A DNA stretch of 64,000 bases from Candolleomyces eurysporus (taxonomy: Eukaryota; Basidiomycota; Agaricomycetes; Agaricales; Psathyrellaceae): the NCBI GenBank assembly GCA_027579435.1, contig JANBPK010000855.1:62001-126000 (forward strand), written 5' to 3'. A model generated the notes under the pieces. The model made no database searches, was not told the origin of the DNA, and saw nothing but the letters and a program-made list of their open reading frames with translations. Both the position numbers and the translations under genes were made by a program. Of the stretch, positions 37,982-49,745 are shown piece by piece; positions within the stretch are counted from its first letter, which is position 1, and each line of letters opens with the position of its first letter.

Positions 37982-39471
37982 TCACCAGCTCTGTGCAGCT
38001 AAAGGTTCGGAGACCTTCACTACTAGCTCGCCTTGACTGACAAGGTCGGCCACAAAATAACCCTTCAGCCCCGAGATGGTTTGGTTCTTGATGATAGTAA
38101 AAATGCGATCGAAGGCATCTGGACAATCATCCCGACGGATATCACAGACGAGATCCCGCTTTTGCGTGTAAACTCGCATTGGAACAAACGAACCATCAGG
38201 TCTTGTCGCGAAGGGAGAAACTTGAATCTTGACGACGACCGGTTTGCCTCCAGGTGGAATACCCTTCGGAATATGGCTCCCGCGCAGATGGCTGAGAGGA
38301 ACGGGGTCGGTAGGTAGCCCTGCGACGAAACCACGTTGTATAGCACCCGCGGGCAAATTGCTAACGGTGTCTGTCGGATAGAAAGGCACCACAGTCACAG
38401 AGGCCGAGGAAGAAAATGTCTTGCATTTCTTCTTGTGTTCAGACCACGCAGCACCTGAGATTACAGGAAGACGTTTTCAGTGATCCAAGTTACAAAGGCG
38501 AGGGAACACTTGCGTTGACATTCCTGAGAGCAGTATTGCACGGTCTTGCATTTGGAGCATATCTTGAGACCTTTCTGTGCAACGCCGCACTGGTCACAGG
38601 TCTTCCCCGTGAGAGCCGCCTTTTCCTTTCCCGATCGTTTCACGAGCCATTTCTCAACGACTGCGTTGACCGCTGGACCTGTCTTGAAGTAAAACGACCG
38701 CACAGTATATCCGTTGCCTTCTGCGATATCAATGCTCGCTCCGTGTTCCAGCAAAATATCGGCCCCGAGCGCGTCGCCCATATTGGCTGCGTTATGAAGG
38801 GGGGNTGTCTCCCCAGCGGTTTTGGATGTCAACATTCGCCCCGCCCGCGAGAAGGGTTCGCATGAGTCCTTCCTGGCAGTAGGATGGGTTCAATACGCAG
38901 TGATGGAGTGCGACGTAGTCAGCGATGTCAGGCACATCGACAGGGAGTCCGCAGGATATTAGGAATTTCAGAACCTCCAGGTGCTGGGGCTGAGATGCAC
39001 CGGGCTGAGGGACCACGCGCTGAGATCCGGCAATAATGAGCGTTGCGTAGCCGTATTTGTAGGCCGTTTCTGTATCAGACAAGGGTGGAGCCTCTCCCCT
39101 GCCCACTGTCTATGTATGAAGTGCGTTAATCGAGACCCTTCATCCTCGTTGAGAACGTACTAGCTGGACGACCGATAAGATCCCGAACATGCAGGCTTTC
39201 CCAAATTCAGAGAACTCTTCTATGCTGAGACCCATACTTTCTAGATATTCCAAATGTTGAGCTGACATACGGATCGAACTTGCGTATGATATGCTAGCTC
39301 ACGATTTGCATAGAGATGGCGCAGTTTCTCTCCTCCGTTGCGGTTGTTCAGGAATCCGTCTTGGTCAAGCAGTCGCTTCATCTCGTCGGTGACAATGAGC
39401 CCGACGTTTGGGGGGCAGTCCCACTTCGGTTGCCTAGTGAAGTTGACTGTCTTCTTCTTCGACTTCGTCAT
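37982..39471 (-). CDS. Ankyrin repeat and MYND zinc-finger protein
   Basis: MYND fingers bind proline-rich peptides and ankyrin repeats bind proteins; the partners here are unknown. The protein starts MTKSKKKTVNFTRQPKW. Exons 2 and 3 add SMGLSIEEFSEFGKACMFG and VGRGEAPPLSDTETAYKYG. Ankyrin-like units follow: HLEVLKFLISCGLPVDVPD, YVALHHCVLNPSYCQ, LMRTLLAGGANVDIQNRWGD and TPLHNAANMGD..ADILLEHGASIDIAEG. The N at 38805 in a G-run breaks the frame between the last two, and removing one base restores it. The MYND finger is CDQCGVAQKGLKICSKCKTV then QYCSQEC, completed across an intron by AAWSEHKKKC; this fixes the donor inside the codon for the last Cys of SQEC. A C-terminal region of about 140 residues ends at 37982 and has no known domain. 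Confidence 0.8.
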
Positions 39472-39715
39472 TGTAACAAGATGAGGGTGGTTGTGAAAGA
39501 ATTCAAGCCAGGAGTCATTGGAACCGGAACAAGAAAATGTCATCAGTTCCGTGTGAATTGCGGGTGTCGCTAAAAATAGACAGTCTGACCGAGGGTCCGA
39601 ATTCCGGAATAGCCGCCTATTTTCTGCTTCCACCTTCACCCCGAATTGCATTGGTCTATCGGTAAATACTTTGGAGGTTTATAGAATGGGAATCCACTAA
39701 TAATTTCTTCTTCTT

Positions 39716-40795
39716 TCACTCCATAAATTCCTTCTCATCGATCTCGGCACTCAAACTCGGGCCGGCTTGTCTGAAGGGGTAGTCAATGGGTAGCATCTGC
39801 TGGTGGATCAGCCGTCCAGACTCCAACATATCTCGTATGTCTTCCAGAACCTTCCTTGTATTCAAATGTTCATTGAGTAACTTCTCGACGCCTTGGAGGA
39901 TCTCGTCATCTCTGTTCCGGCCGGTCAGGCCTGCGGTTATGGCCTGGAGAGATGGAGGCGTGGACAGAGTTCGTTGCGCAATCCTCGTCGTTTCCCGTCT
40001 AGCTCTCTTTGGGTGAGTCTCATCTGCATCCTCTGGATTATTCCCGGCATAGAGAAAACTTCTTTTTCTTGCAGCTGTGCTGAGATTGGCAAGCCGCGCT
40101 CCGCTCGAGTCATCCATGTCGCCGGTGGAGCACTTTGCCTTTGCCTCTACGCAACCTTGGCACGCGGAGTACTGCCCGGTGGACTTTGTATACCTATAAC
40201 AACCCTCGCCTCTCCATTTGCACCGCAAACAGACATTCTTCCCGACCACCCTCTCCCAAATGGTGGTCCCGTCGTCGCTTTTGTTGGTGGCACCTGGCGT
40301 TGTTCTCGTCAAAGTCGGCCTCGTTTTGGACAGCTCGAGTCGGAAGACGCGACAGAAGTGGCTTTGATCCTCTCTTGACATCGGGGCATAGCCTTCCAAG
40401 GTTTGTACCTCCGGCACTCTCAACTCTTTCCTGGGCTCCACCTCGCTCTCCCGCTTATCTTCAACCGGAATCGTAGCTGTAGCTGTCGTTGCCTCCAGTT
40501 CTTTTCTATCTTTCTTTGCTTCGGCCTCCCTAGCTGAGTGTTCCTTTTTAATCTGCAACTGCAACCTCTTTGCGTCTAGTTCCAGCTTTTTCGCCTCCCA
40601 TTGGGACGTCAGCCTCGCTAGTTCCTCTTCCTCTTGGGCGAGATTCGTCAACTCGGTTAATGGAACTGCGCTCGTTCCAAGTCCTGGTTGATCGGATTGT
40701 GGTGCCAGGAGCAAGCCATGGCTGATACCTTGAGATCCACCTTCAAAAGACTGGACACCAGGGGAGCGATTCACTGGGGCGAAACTTTCAGACAT
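39716..40795 (-). CDS. Coiled-coil protein with a Cys cluster (basidiomycete orphan type)
   Basis: This is a single exon of 359 residues. Residues about 55-115 form a charged coiled coil (EEEELARLTSQWEAKKLELD..KDRKELEA). A Cys cluster lies at about 188-225: CLRCKWRGEGCYRYT and SACQGCVEAKAKCSTGD, giving a C-x2-C..C..C-x2-C-x6-C spacing that could bind zinc. A basic segment, HPKRARRETTR, follows and could act as a nuclear signal. Proteins of this layout are, to my knowledge, frequent and uncharacterised in Agaricomycetes. The cluster resembles but does not exactly match the Zn2Cys6 transcription factor motif. It is transcribed toward the ankyrin-MYND gene, 244 bp away. Confidence 0.65.
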   Translation of the reverse strand: MSESFAPVNRSPGVQSFEGGSQGISHGLLLAPQSDQPGLGTSAVPLTELTNLAQEEEELARLTSQWEAKKLELDAKRLQLQIKKEHSAREAEAKKDRKELEATTATATIPVEDKRESEVEPRKELRVPEVQTLEGYAPMSREDQSHFCRVFRLELSKTRPTLTRTTPGATNKSDDGTTIWERVVGKNVCLRCKWRGEGCYRYTKSTGQYSACQGCVEAKAKCSTGDMDDSSGARLANLSTAARKRSFLYAGNNPEDADETHPKRARRETTRIAQRTLSTPPSLQAITAGLTGRNRDDEILQGVEKLLNEHLNTRKVLEDIRDMLESGRLIHQQMLPIDYPFRQAGPSLSAEIDEKEFME

Positions 40796-41803
40796 GGGTT
40801 CGAGATCGTTTCGAGAAAGGATGCTTGCGTATCAAAGGCCGTAAGAATTTATAGGACGTGTAATTTCGATTTATGTTGTCGACCTGCCAAAATTAAGATT
40901 AAGCTTTCATTAGCCCCAGAATGGTCAGATTTAAACGTAGACTTCGAGGATACTCATTCCATCTGTTAAACCGAAATATTCCCCTTTTGCAGCGCACAGG
41001 GGCGGAGCCCAGGACGCTCTAGACACGACGTTGACGAGAACTTCAATTGGATTGTATAAATGTGGCACCCTTCGCGGGAACGTTAACATCTCCTTATGGA
41101 TATCGAAATGACGCCTTCAGGACACTTTCTCGCCTCATCGCCAGCGCCACACGGTTCGGGGGATGCCTTTTGAAAAGCCAATTCAAAACTTCTGTTTGAG
41201 ATCAAGTGTGGAAGCGTGTTTGTGTTGTCGTCACTGTGATCTTTGGCTATCTATCAAATGAATTCAATAGAGGTATGTACCACACGGATATGCACTATCT
41301 GACTGACTGGATGCTCGCCTCGTCCCCACTGAATCCCTGTTCAAGTCAGGCCACGGCTTCTGCCATGGAATTGAGGGGCACTAGGCCAATCAAACGTCGT
41401 TCCAAAATCCGGGAGATTGAATGAAATGTTTACCATGCTCGTGTGCGGGTTCAGCGCCGCCGCATGCCTGTACATCACAATCAAAACAGGGAAGGACGAA
41501 ATGTCAATGAGGGTCCCATTGGGGTCCCACATACGCCACCGCAGGCCACCAGACTGGTCAGAGATCACGCTCACGATTACTCACCTCATCTACTGACTTG
41601 AGTTATAAGTAAGTATTGAGTTTGCTGGATGTTCCATGATGTTCCTCGCAGACGGGGATCTAAGCAACAAAGACCGTTGCTGACAGTAACTTCGCAGGAA
41701 CATATATTTGGCCTTGACACCTCGGAGCTCGGTTAACGCGGATTCTTTCTTTTCTCTTCGTTTGGACTCTCTCCTCTCCCTAGCTCCAACAGCCTCCAAC
41801 GAC
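40796..41803. other. Intergenic between divergent genes
   Basis: This is the shared 5' region of the leftward Cys-cluster gene and the rightward F-box/WD40 gene. No gene is recognised. A minus-strand frame at 41590-42294 overlaps the F-box/WD40 first exon and looks like a shadow. Confidence 0.5.
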
Positions 41804-44273
41804 ATGGTAGAAGATACAACCAAAGCGAGCATCACCATTTCAGTCCCTCGACAACAAAAACCTCTAGGCTCAGAACCTCGCAGGGTTGGGGCGTTTCCAG
41901 CCATGAAGGCGAACGCGACTACACCAAGCGCCGCGCCCAGCAGTGGTGGTGCGAGCCCCGGACGATGGCACTCCTGTGGTTCCTCTTCATCCATATTCCG
42001 ACCTCCCCCTCCTAATGCAACGATCCATCGCCCTGTCACATCCGGGTCGAATATCACAGCGCCAGTTGGCGCAGTGGCAGACATCCTGCGTCCGGGGACC
42101 GACAGTCTGTGTATCAGGCACACCTCACGAAATGGCGTGCCTGGTAGACCCGGTGATGTGAGGAATCTGGAAGAGATCCAACAGGTGAGTATATAATTCG
42201 AAGTCGACCCCATAAACGTCTGACCAGGACCCTTGCGTTCATTCGTTCGTTCCACAGGCTCTCGACGCCCTCCCACCGGACGAAAAGAACTCAATCACGA
42301 CAACTTGGTCTCTCTTCGCCCAAGCTTCGCATCCGACACGGGGTCTAATCCTTAACGGCCTGCTCGGAACGCATTGCTGCTCAGAGCAGATTTCCCTCAT
42401 CCGCAACCAGTTGATGACGTTAGCTTCGTCGTCCGCCTCGACTTCCTCCTCCTCCTTATCTTCACTGTCCTACCCCGGCTCCACCAGCGGTATCTCGGTG
42501 ACATCCTCGTCGCCTTCTTCCTACCCCTCACCTATGACGACATGCGACCCACTACCTACGGTGGGATTGTCGACAATGATACCAAAAATGCGAGCGGACC
42601 CGTTTGCCGTACTCCCTAGAGAAGTGGCGATCCGCATCCTCTCCCATTTTGACGCCAAAGAACTGTGCAGCGGACCAGTCAAGGTGTCAAAAGCGTGGAA
42701 GTTGTTGGCCGAGGACGACGTTCTCTGGAAAAGGTTGTATCGGCAAACCTTTGGCCAATTGAGGCTTCGTGATGTAGGTATGGTTCGCGAGAGCGAAACG
42801 GAAAATGGGAAAGGAAGGGGGAGAGGGACGGGGAGAGGGAGGGACGCGCAGATGGGTTTTCCTTTTCGTGTTTCAGAACGTCTGCGACGCGATTCAACTG
42901 GAGAAGCGGAGGAGGAGGAGGATGACAATGTAAAGCCTATCGATGATCATTACGACCAGTCCTTTCTGACATTTCGTCCATCTACGAACGCCCTTGTACC
43001 CCTCCATACGTCGACTGTAACCATTGTCCCACTCTACCAACAGCCCAGTGTCTGGAAGGACGTATTTCGAAGACGGTTTTTAACAGAAAGGAATTGGGAA
43101 CGCGGAATCGTGGTGCGCACTGTGGATTTACAGACCGGCTCCTCGGAAACGCGTACGGAAAGTCCAAATTCGACGACTCTGAGGTCTTTCGGTGCGTACT
43201 CGATCCTTGCACGGTCCAGGGCCTCGTCCGAAGGCACAAGTAGCTGCGTCACCGTACAGCGCCTCGACAATCGTAATCCCGAGGCTGGGTTGAAGGAAAT
43301 TGGAGAATATCGTGTGTCTGGCAGCGAGGGAGTAATCAGTGCCCTCGCCGTCGCGGAGTCAGCTCATGTGCAGCGTGGCGCTTCACTGGTTGTTGCTGCA
43401 GGAACATCAAGCGGGTATGTGACGATATGGGGTTTGGATCAGGGGTTGAGAGCGAAAGGAGATGCGCCGAAGTTTAGGGTGACCTCGAGAGAAAATGGCA
43501 CCGCCGTGTTATCCTTAGACATCAACGCTGAACGGGATGTCCTTGCAACCTGCGGACACGCAGACGGCACTGTTGTGCTGTGGGATATGGGCTTGGAATC
43601 TGGAAGGGCGGCCGAAGTCGCAGTATTGGGAGACGATCAGTGTGGTAGGGCTGTGACAACAGTGAAGCTATGGGTTCAAGATGGCGTTCAACGCGTCCAG
43701 GGAGGTGAGGAAGGAACTATGGCGAAGAGAACAATGCTTTGTGCCACGTCGAAGGACTGCACGGTTCGGCTGTGGGATGTATCAACACCTTCAAGCCCTT
43801 CCCTTATCCGAGTCGTCACCACCGGACACCTCGCTCAAATCACGAGTCTAGTGGTTCTCGAAGGGATCAGGAAATATGACGGTGGACTGGGATGTCGGAG
43901 GTCGGGAAATCTAGAAGTATCGTCTTTGCTTCTCACTTCTAGCCTCGACAACACGATCCGAGTTACGTGCCTTGCGAACGGCGGTACCCCAGAAAGAACG
44001 CTGTTCGGGCACCTTCGTGGTGTCACCGCGCTTGCCTCCTCCGCGGATGGGAGAAAGTTTGCGAGTGGAAGTTATGACCGTACGATCAAACTGTGGACCT
44101 GGAAGCAAGATACCGGAGAACTGGGAAGGGATGAACGAGAGCTCGAGTGCCTTGCCACGCTTTCTGGTTGCCAGGACGTGGGTGCTGTGACTGCAGTGGC
44201 TGTTGAAGAGGATTTTATCATGTCTGCAGATGCTGTGGGCGGGGTCCGAATTTGGATATTTGGCCTTGAGTGA
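41804..44273 (+). CDS. F-box and WD40-repeat protein
   Basis: F-box/WD proteins are substrate receptors of SCF ubiquitin ligases. Two exons, 41804-42184 and 42258-44273, give about 798 residues; the ATG at 41804 starts MVEDTTKASITISVPRQQ. After a disordered Ser/Pro-rich region comes the F-box, FAVLPREVAIRILSHFDAKE then LCSGPVKVSKAWKLLAEDDV and LWKRLYRQ. A Gly/Arg run (GKGRGRGTGRGRD) precedes the repeats. WD40 blades include GYVTIWGLD, ADGTVVLWDM, SKDCTVRLWDVS, SLDNTIRV..LFGHLRGVTALASSADG, RKFASGSYDRTIKLWTW and a last blade FIMSADAVGGVRIWIF. The 3' 320 bp of this gene have a decayed copy at 58521-58796 inside the NACHT array. The gene is the left neighbour of the array. Confidence 0.85.
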
Positions 44274-44547
44274 ACGTCGATGTATGGATACAACTCTTTT
44301 GTTAAAATATTGTTAAAACACTATCCAGACGAATGAAAGGAGACTGGAGAACGCACGAATGCATGAACAGTTCCACATTGATTTCAATCCCGAATCCCAA
44401 CAGGCAGAGAGCTCCAAATCCGCCCACAGGCAATTATGAACTCTATGAAATGGGGAGCTAACCTCTGTCAAAAGAATTTAGAAGCGTGTAGGCTTTGGCA
44501 GGGGTTCAAATTCAAAAAGGCCGGCCCCACTGAGACCCAACACCGAC

Positions 44548-44578
44548 CCTAACCCCTAATACTAAGCCCTAACCCCGG
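44548..44578 (+). promoter_or_regulatory. Two telomere-like CCCTAACCCC motifs upstream of N1
   Basis: accctaacccc occurs at 44548-44558 and gccctaacccc at 44568-44578, joined by taatactaa. They lie about 670-700 bp before the N1 start and just after the F-box/WD40 gene. The same motif stands 220 bp before N2 and 300 bp before the distant NACHT relic, always in the orientation of the gene. The remainder of 44274-45243 shows no gene. Confidence 0.4.
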
Positions 44579-45114
44579 TCCCAAACCGGAGTCTGGGCTC
44601 GTCTCTAGGTGATTCAACTGTCCTTCCCCATGACCCGCATTCAATGACTAGTGGTGTATGAATCAGAGCGAAACCTTCAGGTACTTGAGGTGAATACACC
44701 TCCTAGGATCGGTAGACACTCGACAAACGTATCACAAATAGGTTGTGTTCAACCCAACACGAGGCAACAAGTCAGTCTCCCCCTTTCGCCATTGCTAACG
44801 TCGAATTCTTCAGTCATTCTCAGGGCGGCCTGGCCGAAAGCAAAAATTCATAACAAATATTTCGTCTCATTCCAGAGGGTTCGTCAAAAAAAACAGCGGC
44901 CGTGCTACAGAGATGCTGGGGNGCGGGGTCCGGATCTGGAGCTTCAAGTCTCAGTCATATAGTCTTTGTGCTGCAGCGCTCATTTGGAAGAATGTTGAAG
45001 GCTGGGCATATTAAAAGGACTCCGCCAGTCTGCGATGTTTGGTTCAGGCGTGATGACCAAATATCGTGTCCGGCGGTAGCAACATATCCGGGCCGTGACG
45101 TCCTTCCGAAGGGA

Positions 45115-45134
45115 CATTAGACGCTCAACCAACA
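45115..45134 (+). promoter_or_regulatory. Shared NACHT upstream element (N1 copy)
   Basis: The sequence cattagacgctcaaccaaca ends 109 bp before the N1 start codon. It matches the N2 copy at all but one of its 20 positions and the pseudogene copy in the core. It is a candidate promoter or activator-binding site, called from conservation in otherwise diverged flanks. Confidence 0.5.
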
Positions 45135-45243
45135 CACTGCCAAACAGCGTCGGCCTGGTGCGGGCAACCACGAGGTCTGCTTCAACTGGTGCAATAGTCC
45201 ATCCAAGCCGGAGTTCTTCTGTTCCTCCTCACCCCACACTCTG

Positions 45244-47326
45244 ATGGCGAACAATTTTGAGGGCGCTCACGACTTCCAGGTCGATAAACTCAAAATTACC
45301 AATGTCATAAACACAACCCCCTCCTCGGGAATTGGCCTGCTGAAGGGTACGTGGGCTCAAGATACTCTGGACGTGGTCACGTAGATTGACTCTACTCTTG
45401 ATCTGTAGAGCTAGAGCACCATATCGCGGCCGAGGCTTTGCACGACTCTGCAGAGCGCTGCGATGCCCCAAAGTGCCAGCCAGAGACTCGAGTCGCCGTA
45501 CAGGACGACCTATACAGTTGGATCGAGAACGGAGACGCCGACAATCCGAGCAACATGAAGTGGGTAACGGGCCCGGCAGGCACAGGTAAAAGTGCTGTTA
45601 TGGGTTCACTCTCAGATCGATGCAAGAAAAATGGACTTCCAGTCGCCTCCTTCTTCTTTTCGTCGACAGGTTCGATTGGTCGCCGAACGAAGACCGCCTT
45701 TGTGACGACCATTGCTCATCAGATAGCGCAGCACCGACAAGATTTGAAGGACGCAATAGCCGCAGCCATCGAAGCTGACACTATCATATTCAAGAAGAAT
45801 CTTGACGTCCAGATGGAGACCCTCGTACTAGCACCACTCCGAACGATCGTGGGCGGTCCCAATGCTGGAATGCGGGGAGCTATCATAGTCGACGGCCTAG
45901 ACGAATGCGAGGTCGAACGAGTTCACGACACCGCTACCACTGGATCGAAGGCCAAGCCCACTCTCGCACGGACAAACGAGCAAGACCAGTTGGAAATCCT
46001 GCAAGCTCTGCACCAAGCATCATCGGACCCATCATTCCCCTTTCGCATCCTCATCGCTAGTCGTCCGGAACGCGTGTTCCGCGAATTCTTTGACCCAGAA
46101 AGTAAACCCACCCCCTTCGCGCGGAAACTTGATTTACACGAAGATTACAACGCCGACGCTGACATTACCCTCTTCCTAGAGGCGCAATTCAATCGACTTC
46201 GTCGTCGTTACAACCTCCCTTCTTCGTGGCTACCTCCCGATGCCATCAAAAACTTGGTGGATAAAGCATCGGGACAATTCATTTATGCCGCAACGGTGAT
46301 TCGGTTTCTTGAAATGGGACATCAGGAGCCTCTGAAGGCTTTGATTGAGGCTGTCTTGAAGATGGAAATTATGAGGTCTTCCAACCCACTGGAACACCTA
46401 GATGCATTGTACACACACATCTTGGAGTCCAGTCCAGATCCCCCTCTCTCAGTACGGTGGATTCGCAGCATCCACCAGCTCACGATTGATGGCGCCATGT
46501 TCATTCCCTACACTGGGTCCGTCTGTACTGCTTCCAACATTAATCTCCTTCTGCAAAAGGACCCGGAGAGTAGTGAGGCTGAGTACTTGCTCGGTAACCA
46601 TCACTCATTGGTTTGGGTTCCACTTCCCAGTGACCAGGCGACAACTAAATACAAATTTTACCACAAATCCCTGCTAGACTTTCTCAGTGACTCCGGCCGT
46701 TGCGGAAGGCTGTTTGTTAAAGAGGATGAGATTGAAGCATTTATTTGGGATGGATTTGTTCGGGCGTGTAAGAGTAAGTTGTTTCTGCCTTCGTCTTTCC
46801 ATCTCTAGTTCAGCCGAATCTGATGCTGTGATATTGAAGGGGGTTGTGATACCCAGTCTCCATACCCGGAAGACTTCCTCAAATTCTTGGTCCACTTTCC
46901 GAGCTACATAGGGCTCCGCGATGGCAGTGCACACTCCAAGGTCTTTTCTACAGCAGCCAGCGCTGACTGGTGGGTGTTGTTGGCCATCAAGCACAAGGTG
47001 GATGAACAACTCTTCGATCTATTCCGGAGAATTCATTTCAAAGTTCGTGTATTCCTCGATGTGGTTTCCGAATCACGGTCAGACGCTTACTCTTCTTCTA
47101 TCTTGTTGGTCTTCAGTGCTGCTGGTATCGCTGCAAGCCGGCGTGTAGAATTTGGAGCCGCTCCATTCTGCGTCTTTTGGGATCAGTTACCTGGATTGCA
47201 CCTGGCCTGTGCTGGGCGCGCCGACCGGGTATCTTCATAAATGAAAATACAGGGTTTAATCGGCTAGTCCAAAAGGCAATCAAGGATCTCGAGCAGAGGG
47301 ATTCCAAAGTTCAGAATCGTCCATAA
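45244..47326 (+). CDS. NACHT NTPase N1 (NLR-like) with Cys-rich tail
   Basis: STAND-type NTPases of the NACHT class act as ligand-triggered switches; fungal members are NLR-like. Four exons (45244-45346, 45409-46773, 46840-47042, 47117-47326) give 626 residues with all phases consistent. Exon 1 codes MANNFEGAHDFQVDKLKI and ends SSGIGLLK. Exon 2 starts with the basidiomycete signature LHDSAERCDAPKCQPETR, then Walker A GPAGTGKSAVMG, IGRRTKTAFVTTIAHQ, Walker B AIIVDGLDECEVE, ILIASRPERVFREFF, KLDLHEDYN, ASGQFIYAATVIRFL, LESSPDPPLSVRWI and FYHKSLLDFLSD. Exon 3 carries CDTQSPYPEDF and ADWWVLLAIKHK. Exon 4 carries the tail CCWYRCKPACRIWSRS and ends QNRP. There are no WD40, ankyrin or TPR repeats. 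Retaining intron 2 would stop the protein at 46808. Confidence 0.88.
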
Positions 47327-47939
47327 TGCTACATTTTTTNATTTTTTCCAGATATATATCCGGCAGTTTACAGAGGCTGGAGGCACTCAAAAAATAGTTC
47401 GAGCCGAAATATGTAAACATAGGAGACGTCTTTGATATCCCAGCGGTCGAATGAATGGTATTGAAAGTAAGGAATAACTAGCATAAGTATGTAGCCGGGC
47501 TCGAAAAACAGAAACGATCCATCACCGACAACTTAAGCTCAAGCCTGGTATTAATACCAATAACTCTCGCGTAATAAGCCACTCTGTACCTATACATCTC
47601 GCTCTCCTCCCCTTGCTTCTCGTTCGCCTCCTGCTCCAGCTGAAATCTTTACGCCCTCTCTCCCACAGGGAACGAAAAGTTGTATGCCCTTCAGCTTTGC
47701 TGAACCGCCTTGAGAATATCAGCAGACCTCTTCGGGGTTCGGACACAGTCTCGCTTCTGGGTGGCCATCCCCACCAACACCAGAGCCAGGCGCATCGAGG
47801 ATATGGTCGTTGAATCCCAATCTCTAATCGTCCTCGCCGTTTGTATGTCTGGAAAATCCGAATACGCATCGGTCGCGGCTCCACAAAAGCGAGAGGGGCA
47901 CGAAGTGCATTGGCCACGGTACCGTAGGTAGGCATTCAA

Positions 47940-48780
47940 TTAGAGTGGATGGTGGGTAAAAAGTACACTGCTTCGAACGGAATTTCTGGAGCTTCTCCAG
48001 GCGTGCAGTTCTGTGCTGACCTTGAACGTAAAGTCGACGTTGAGGTTGACTCGTTGATAGCTGTAATAGTCTTCGACGGTATGGGAGAAGTCGAGGTATG
48101 GCAGTGACCCAGCTTCCACGAACTGGATTAGAGAGAGGGAGGGTACATATAGTGAGGTCGAACAGTGTTCTGACGGGCCATATGAGCTCGATTTCGAGGG
48201 TGTGTAGGTCGGGGAGCAGGACTATCTTTGTACTGATTCGCCTCCTCCTCCTGCTGTAATCCGACACCAGCTCCCTTTCTACCTTCCCTCTAACAACCAT
48301 CCTCGATGCTCCTCGCCCTCGAAGCAGCCTAGCCACTTCCCTCAACATACTAACACCCGGAACGTCCGCAGGGTCGTTGAATACGACGCCCGCCAGATGC
48401 GTCAGTCCACTCCAATCAAGATCGAATTCCTCGAAGTGGGGCGCGCCATGAGACAAGGATCCCCAATTGCCCGGATTGAGCCCGTTTCTTGCAAGGCGTG
48501 GCTCCTGGAGGCGCTTGTAAGCCCTAGCTTTGTGGGCCTAGGTAAGGTCCACCAGCGTACTAGCAAGTCGAGGGATTCAATGCGGTGGAAGAGTAAGGTT
48601 GAAGTCCGTCGTAGAGGATTCGATGCTGAGGATCGACGGATCTGTTGTACGTGTGCAGGAGAGCCATGTTCGAATGAACAGCAGCCTTTTTCTCTATCTT
48701 CGTTTGCTCGTCCTTCAGCTGAGATGCATTGCTCTACGGTGAATCTTAATTTGTGCTTGAAAAGATTTTTGAAACCTTTC
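47940..48780 (-). pseudogene. F-box/LRR-like gene relic between N1 and N2
   Basis: Read on the minus strand, AYKRLQEPRLARNGLNPGNW, SLSHGAPHFEEFDLDWSGL, THLAGVVFNDPADVPG and LPDLHTLEIELIWPVRTLFD are in one frame. After a one-base shift near 48145 they continue as SLSLIQFVEAGSLPYLDF and QRVNLNVDFTF to a stop at 47940-47942. This is the leucine-rich C-terminal region common in Agaricomycete F-box proteins. I find no F-box and no start upstream, so it is a broken 3' fragment. The frame break could be a sequencing error, but the missing 5' part argues for decay. Confidence 0.55.
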
Positions 48781-49653
48781 GGATGAGAGTAAGCCGGGAG
48801 TATGTGAACAAACGTCCTGAGCCTGGATCGAGTATGCGAGGGAGCGCGGGCGGCGTCAAGGATAGAGAGGTGTTGGTGGATACCATTCCGGGTGGTCGAC
48901 TGTAAGGGAGGAAAGGAATATGGTGGATAAGAAGATTGTTATTATGTCGCAGGGGTTCCTAGTGGTGGTATGGCTTGATGGGACGACCGCAGCCTGGGAT
49001 TCGTGCCAGTGGGTTCTAGCGTAGCCAGAGTGTTTAGAAGAAGCGGGATAGACGTAGCGCGGAAGCTCACACACCTCTCTGAGCGTTCGCTAGAGCAACC
49101 GTCCGTCACCCACTGCAGTACGCGTTCATTCTTGAAAGTGCTGGCATAAGAATTGGTGGTTATGATGATGATCCAAAGATACAAGAGAAGATCATGATCA
49201 AGACATACCTTTGGGTTCTGGCGCCTTGCAAGTGGGGAATAGAACTTCTCGGTCGCTGCTGGCTCTGCATGGCAGACTGTCAATGGGTCGTTTCGTGGTT
49301 TCGTCCTACATCGACGGCCTGCGTTGAGTCCTGGAGCATATCCTACGAGGCGCAGACATCACTGCAGGGATAAGAACTGTCATCAAGCAAGGGCGGATAT
49401 TGCGAGGAGCAGGTCGAAGAAGAGCGCAAATCAAGGAAAAGGCGCTAGCCTTGCTGTTTCCCGTTTTGATGCTACAGATCCCGCTGTGATCCCGCCCGTC
49501 AACCTGTGTGGAATTATCGGGAAAATAAAGTGCCTTTGATAACAAACCATGAAGATACAACACTATCTTGCCACTTCCGAGTCACTTGTTGATACTAGCA
49601 ATGCCTTGCAATAGAAACGGCCCACCAAACAAGTCGTAACTTCAAAAAGCTGC
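48781..49653. other. Intergenic, weakly repeated
   Basis: No gene is supported. The stretch around 49300-49375 resembles 54675-54755, downstream of N3 (gtcctac.tcga.g.cctgc..., then atcactg..caggga), which suggests a duplicated intergenic unit. Confidence 0.4.
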
Positions 49654-49668
49654 GACCCTAACCCCAAA
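49654..49668 (+). promoter_or_regulatory. Telomere-like motif upstream of N2
   Basis: gaccctaaccccaaa, identical to the 15-mer upstream of the NACHT relic at 1548-1562 (minus strand), lies about 210-220 bp before the N2 start and about 95 bp before the shared upstream element. Confidence 0.45.
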
Positions 49669-49745
49669 CTCTAAGCGATGGAGAGCACACCCATCCAGGC
49701 AGCAGTGCACTGCCTTCTGAAACGGAAGATCTAGAGCTCAGGATT

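Noticed and set aside
41590..42294. 234-codon open frame on the minus strand
   Set aside because: It lies opposite the first exon, intron and second-exon start of the F-box/WD40 gene, has no domain, and its composition mirrors the plus-strand coding sequence.
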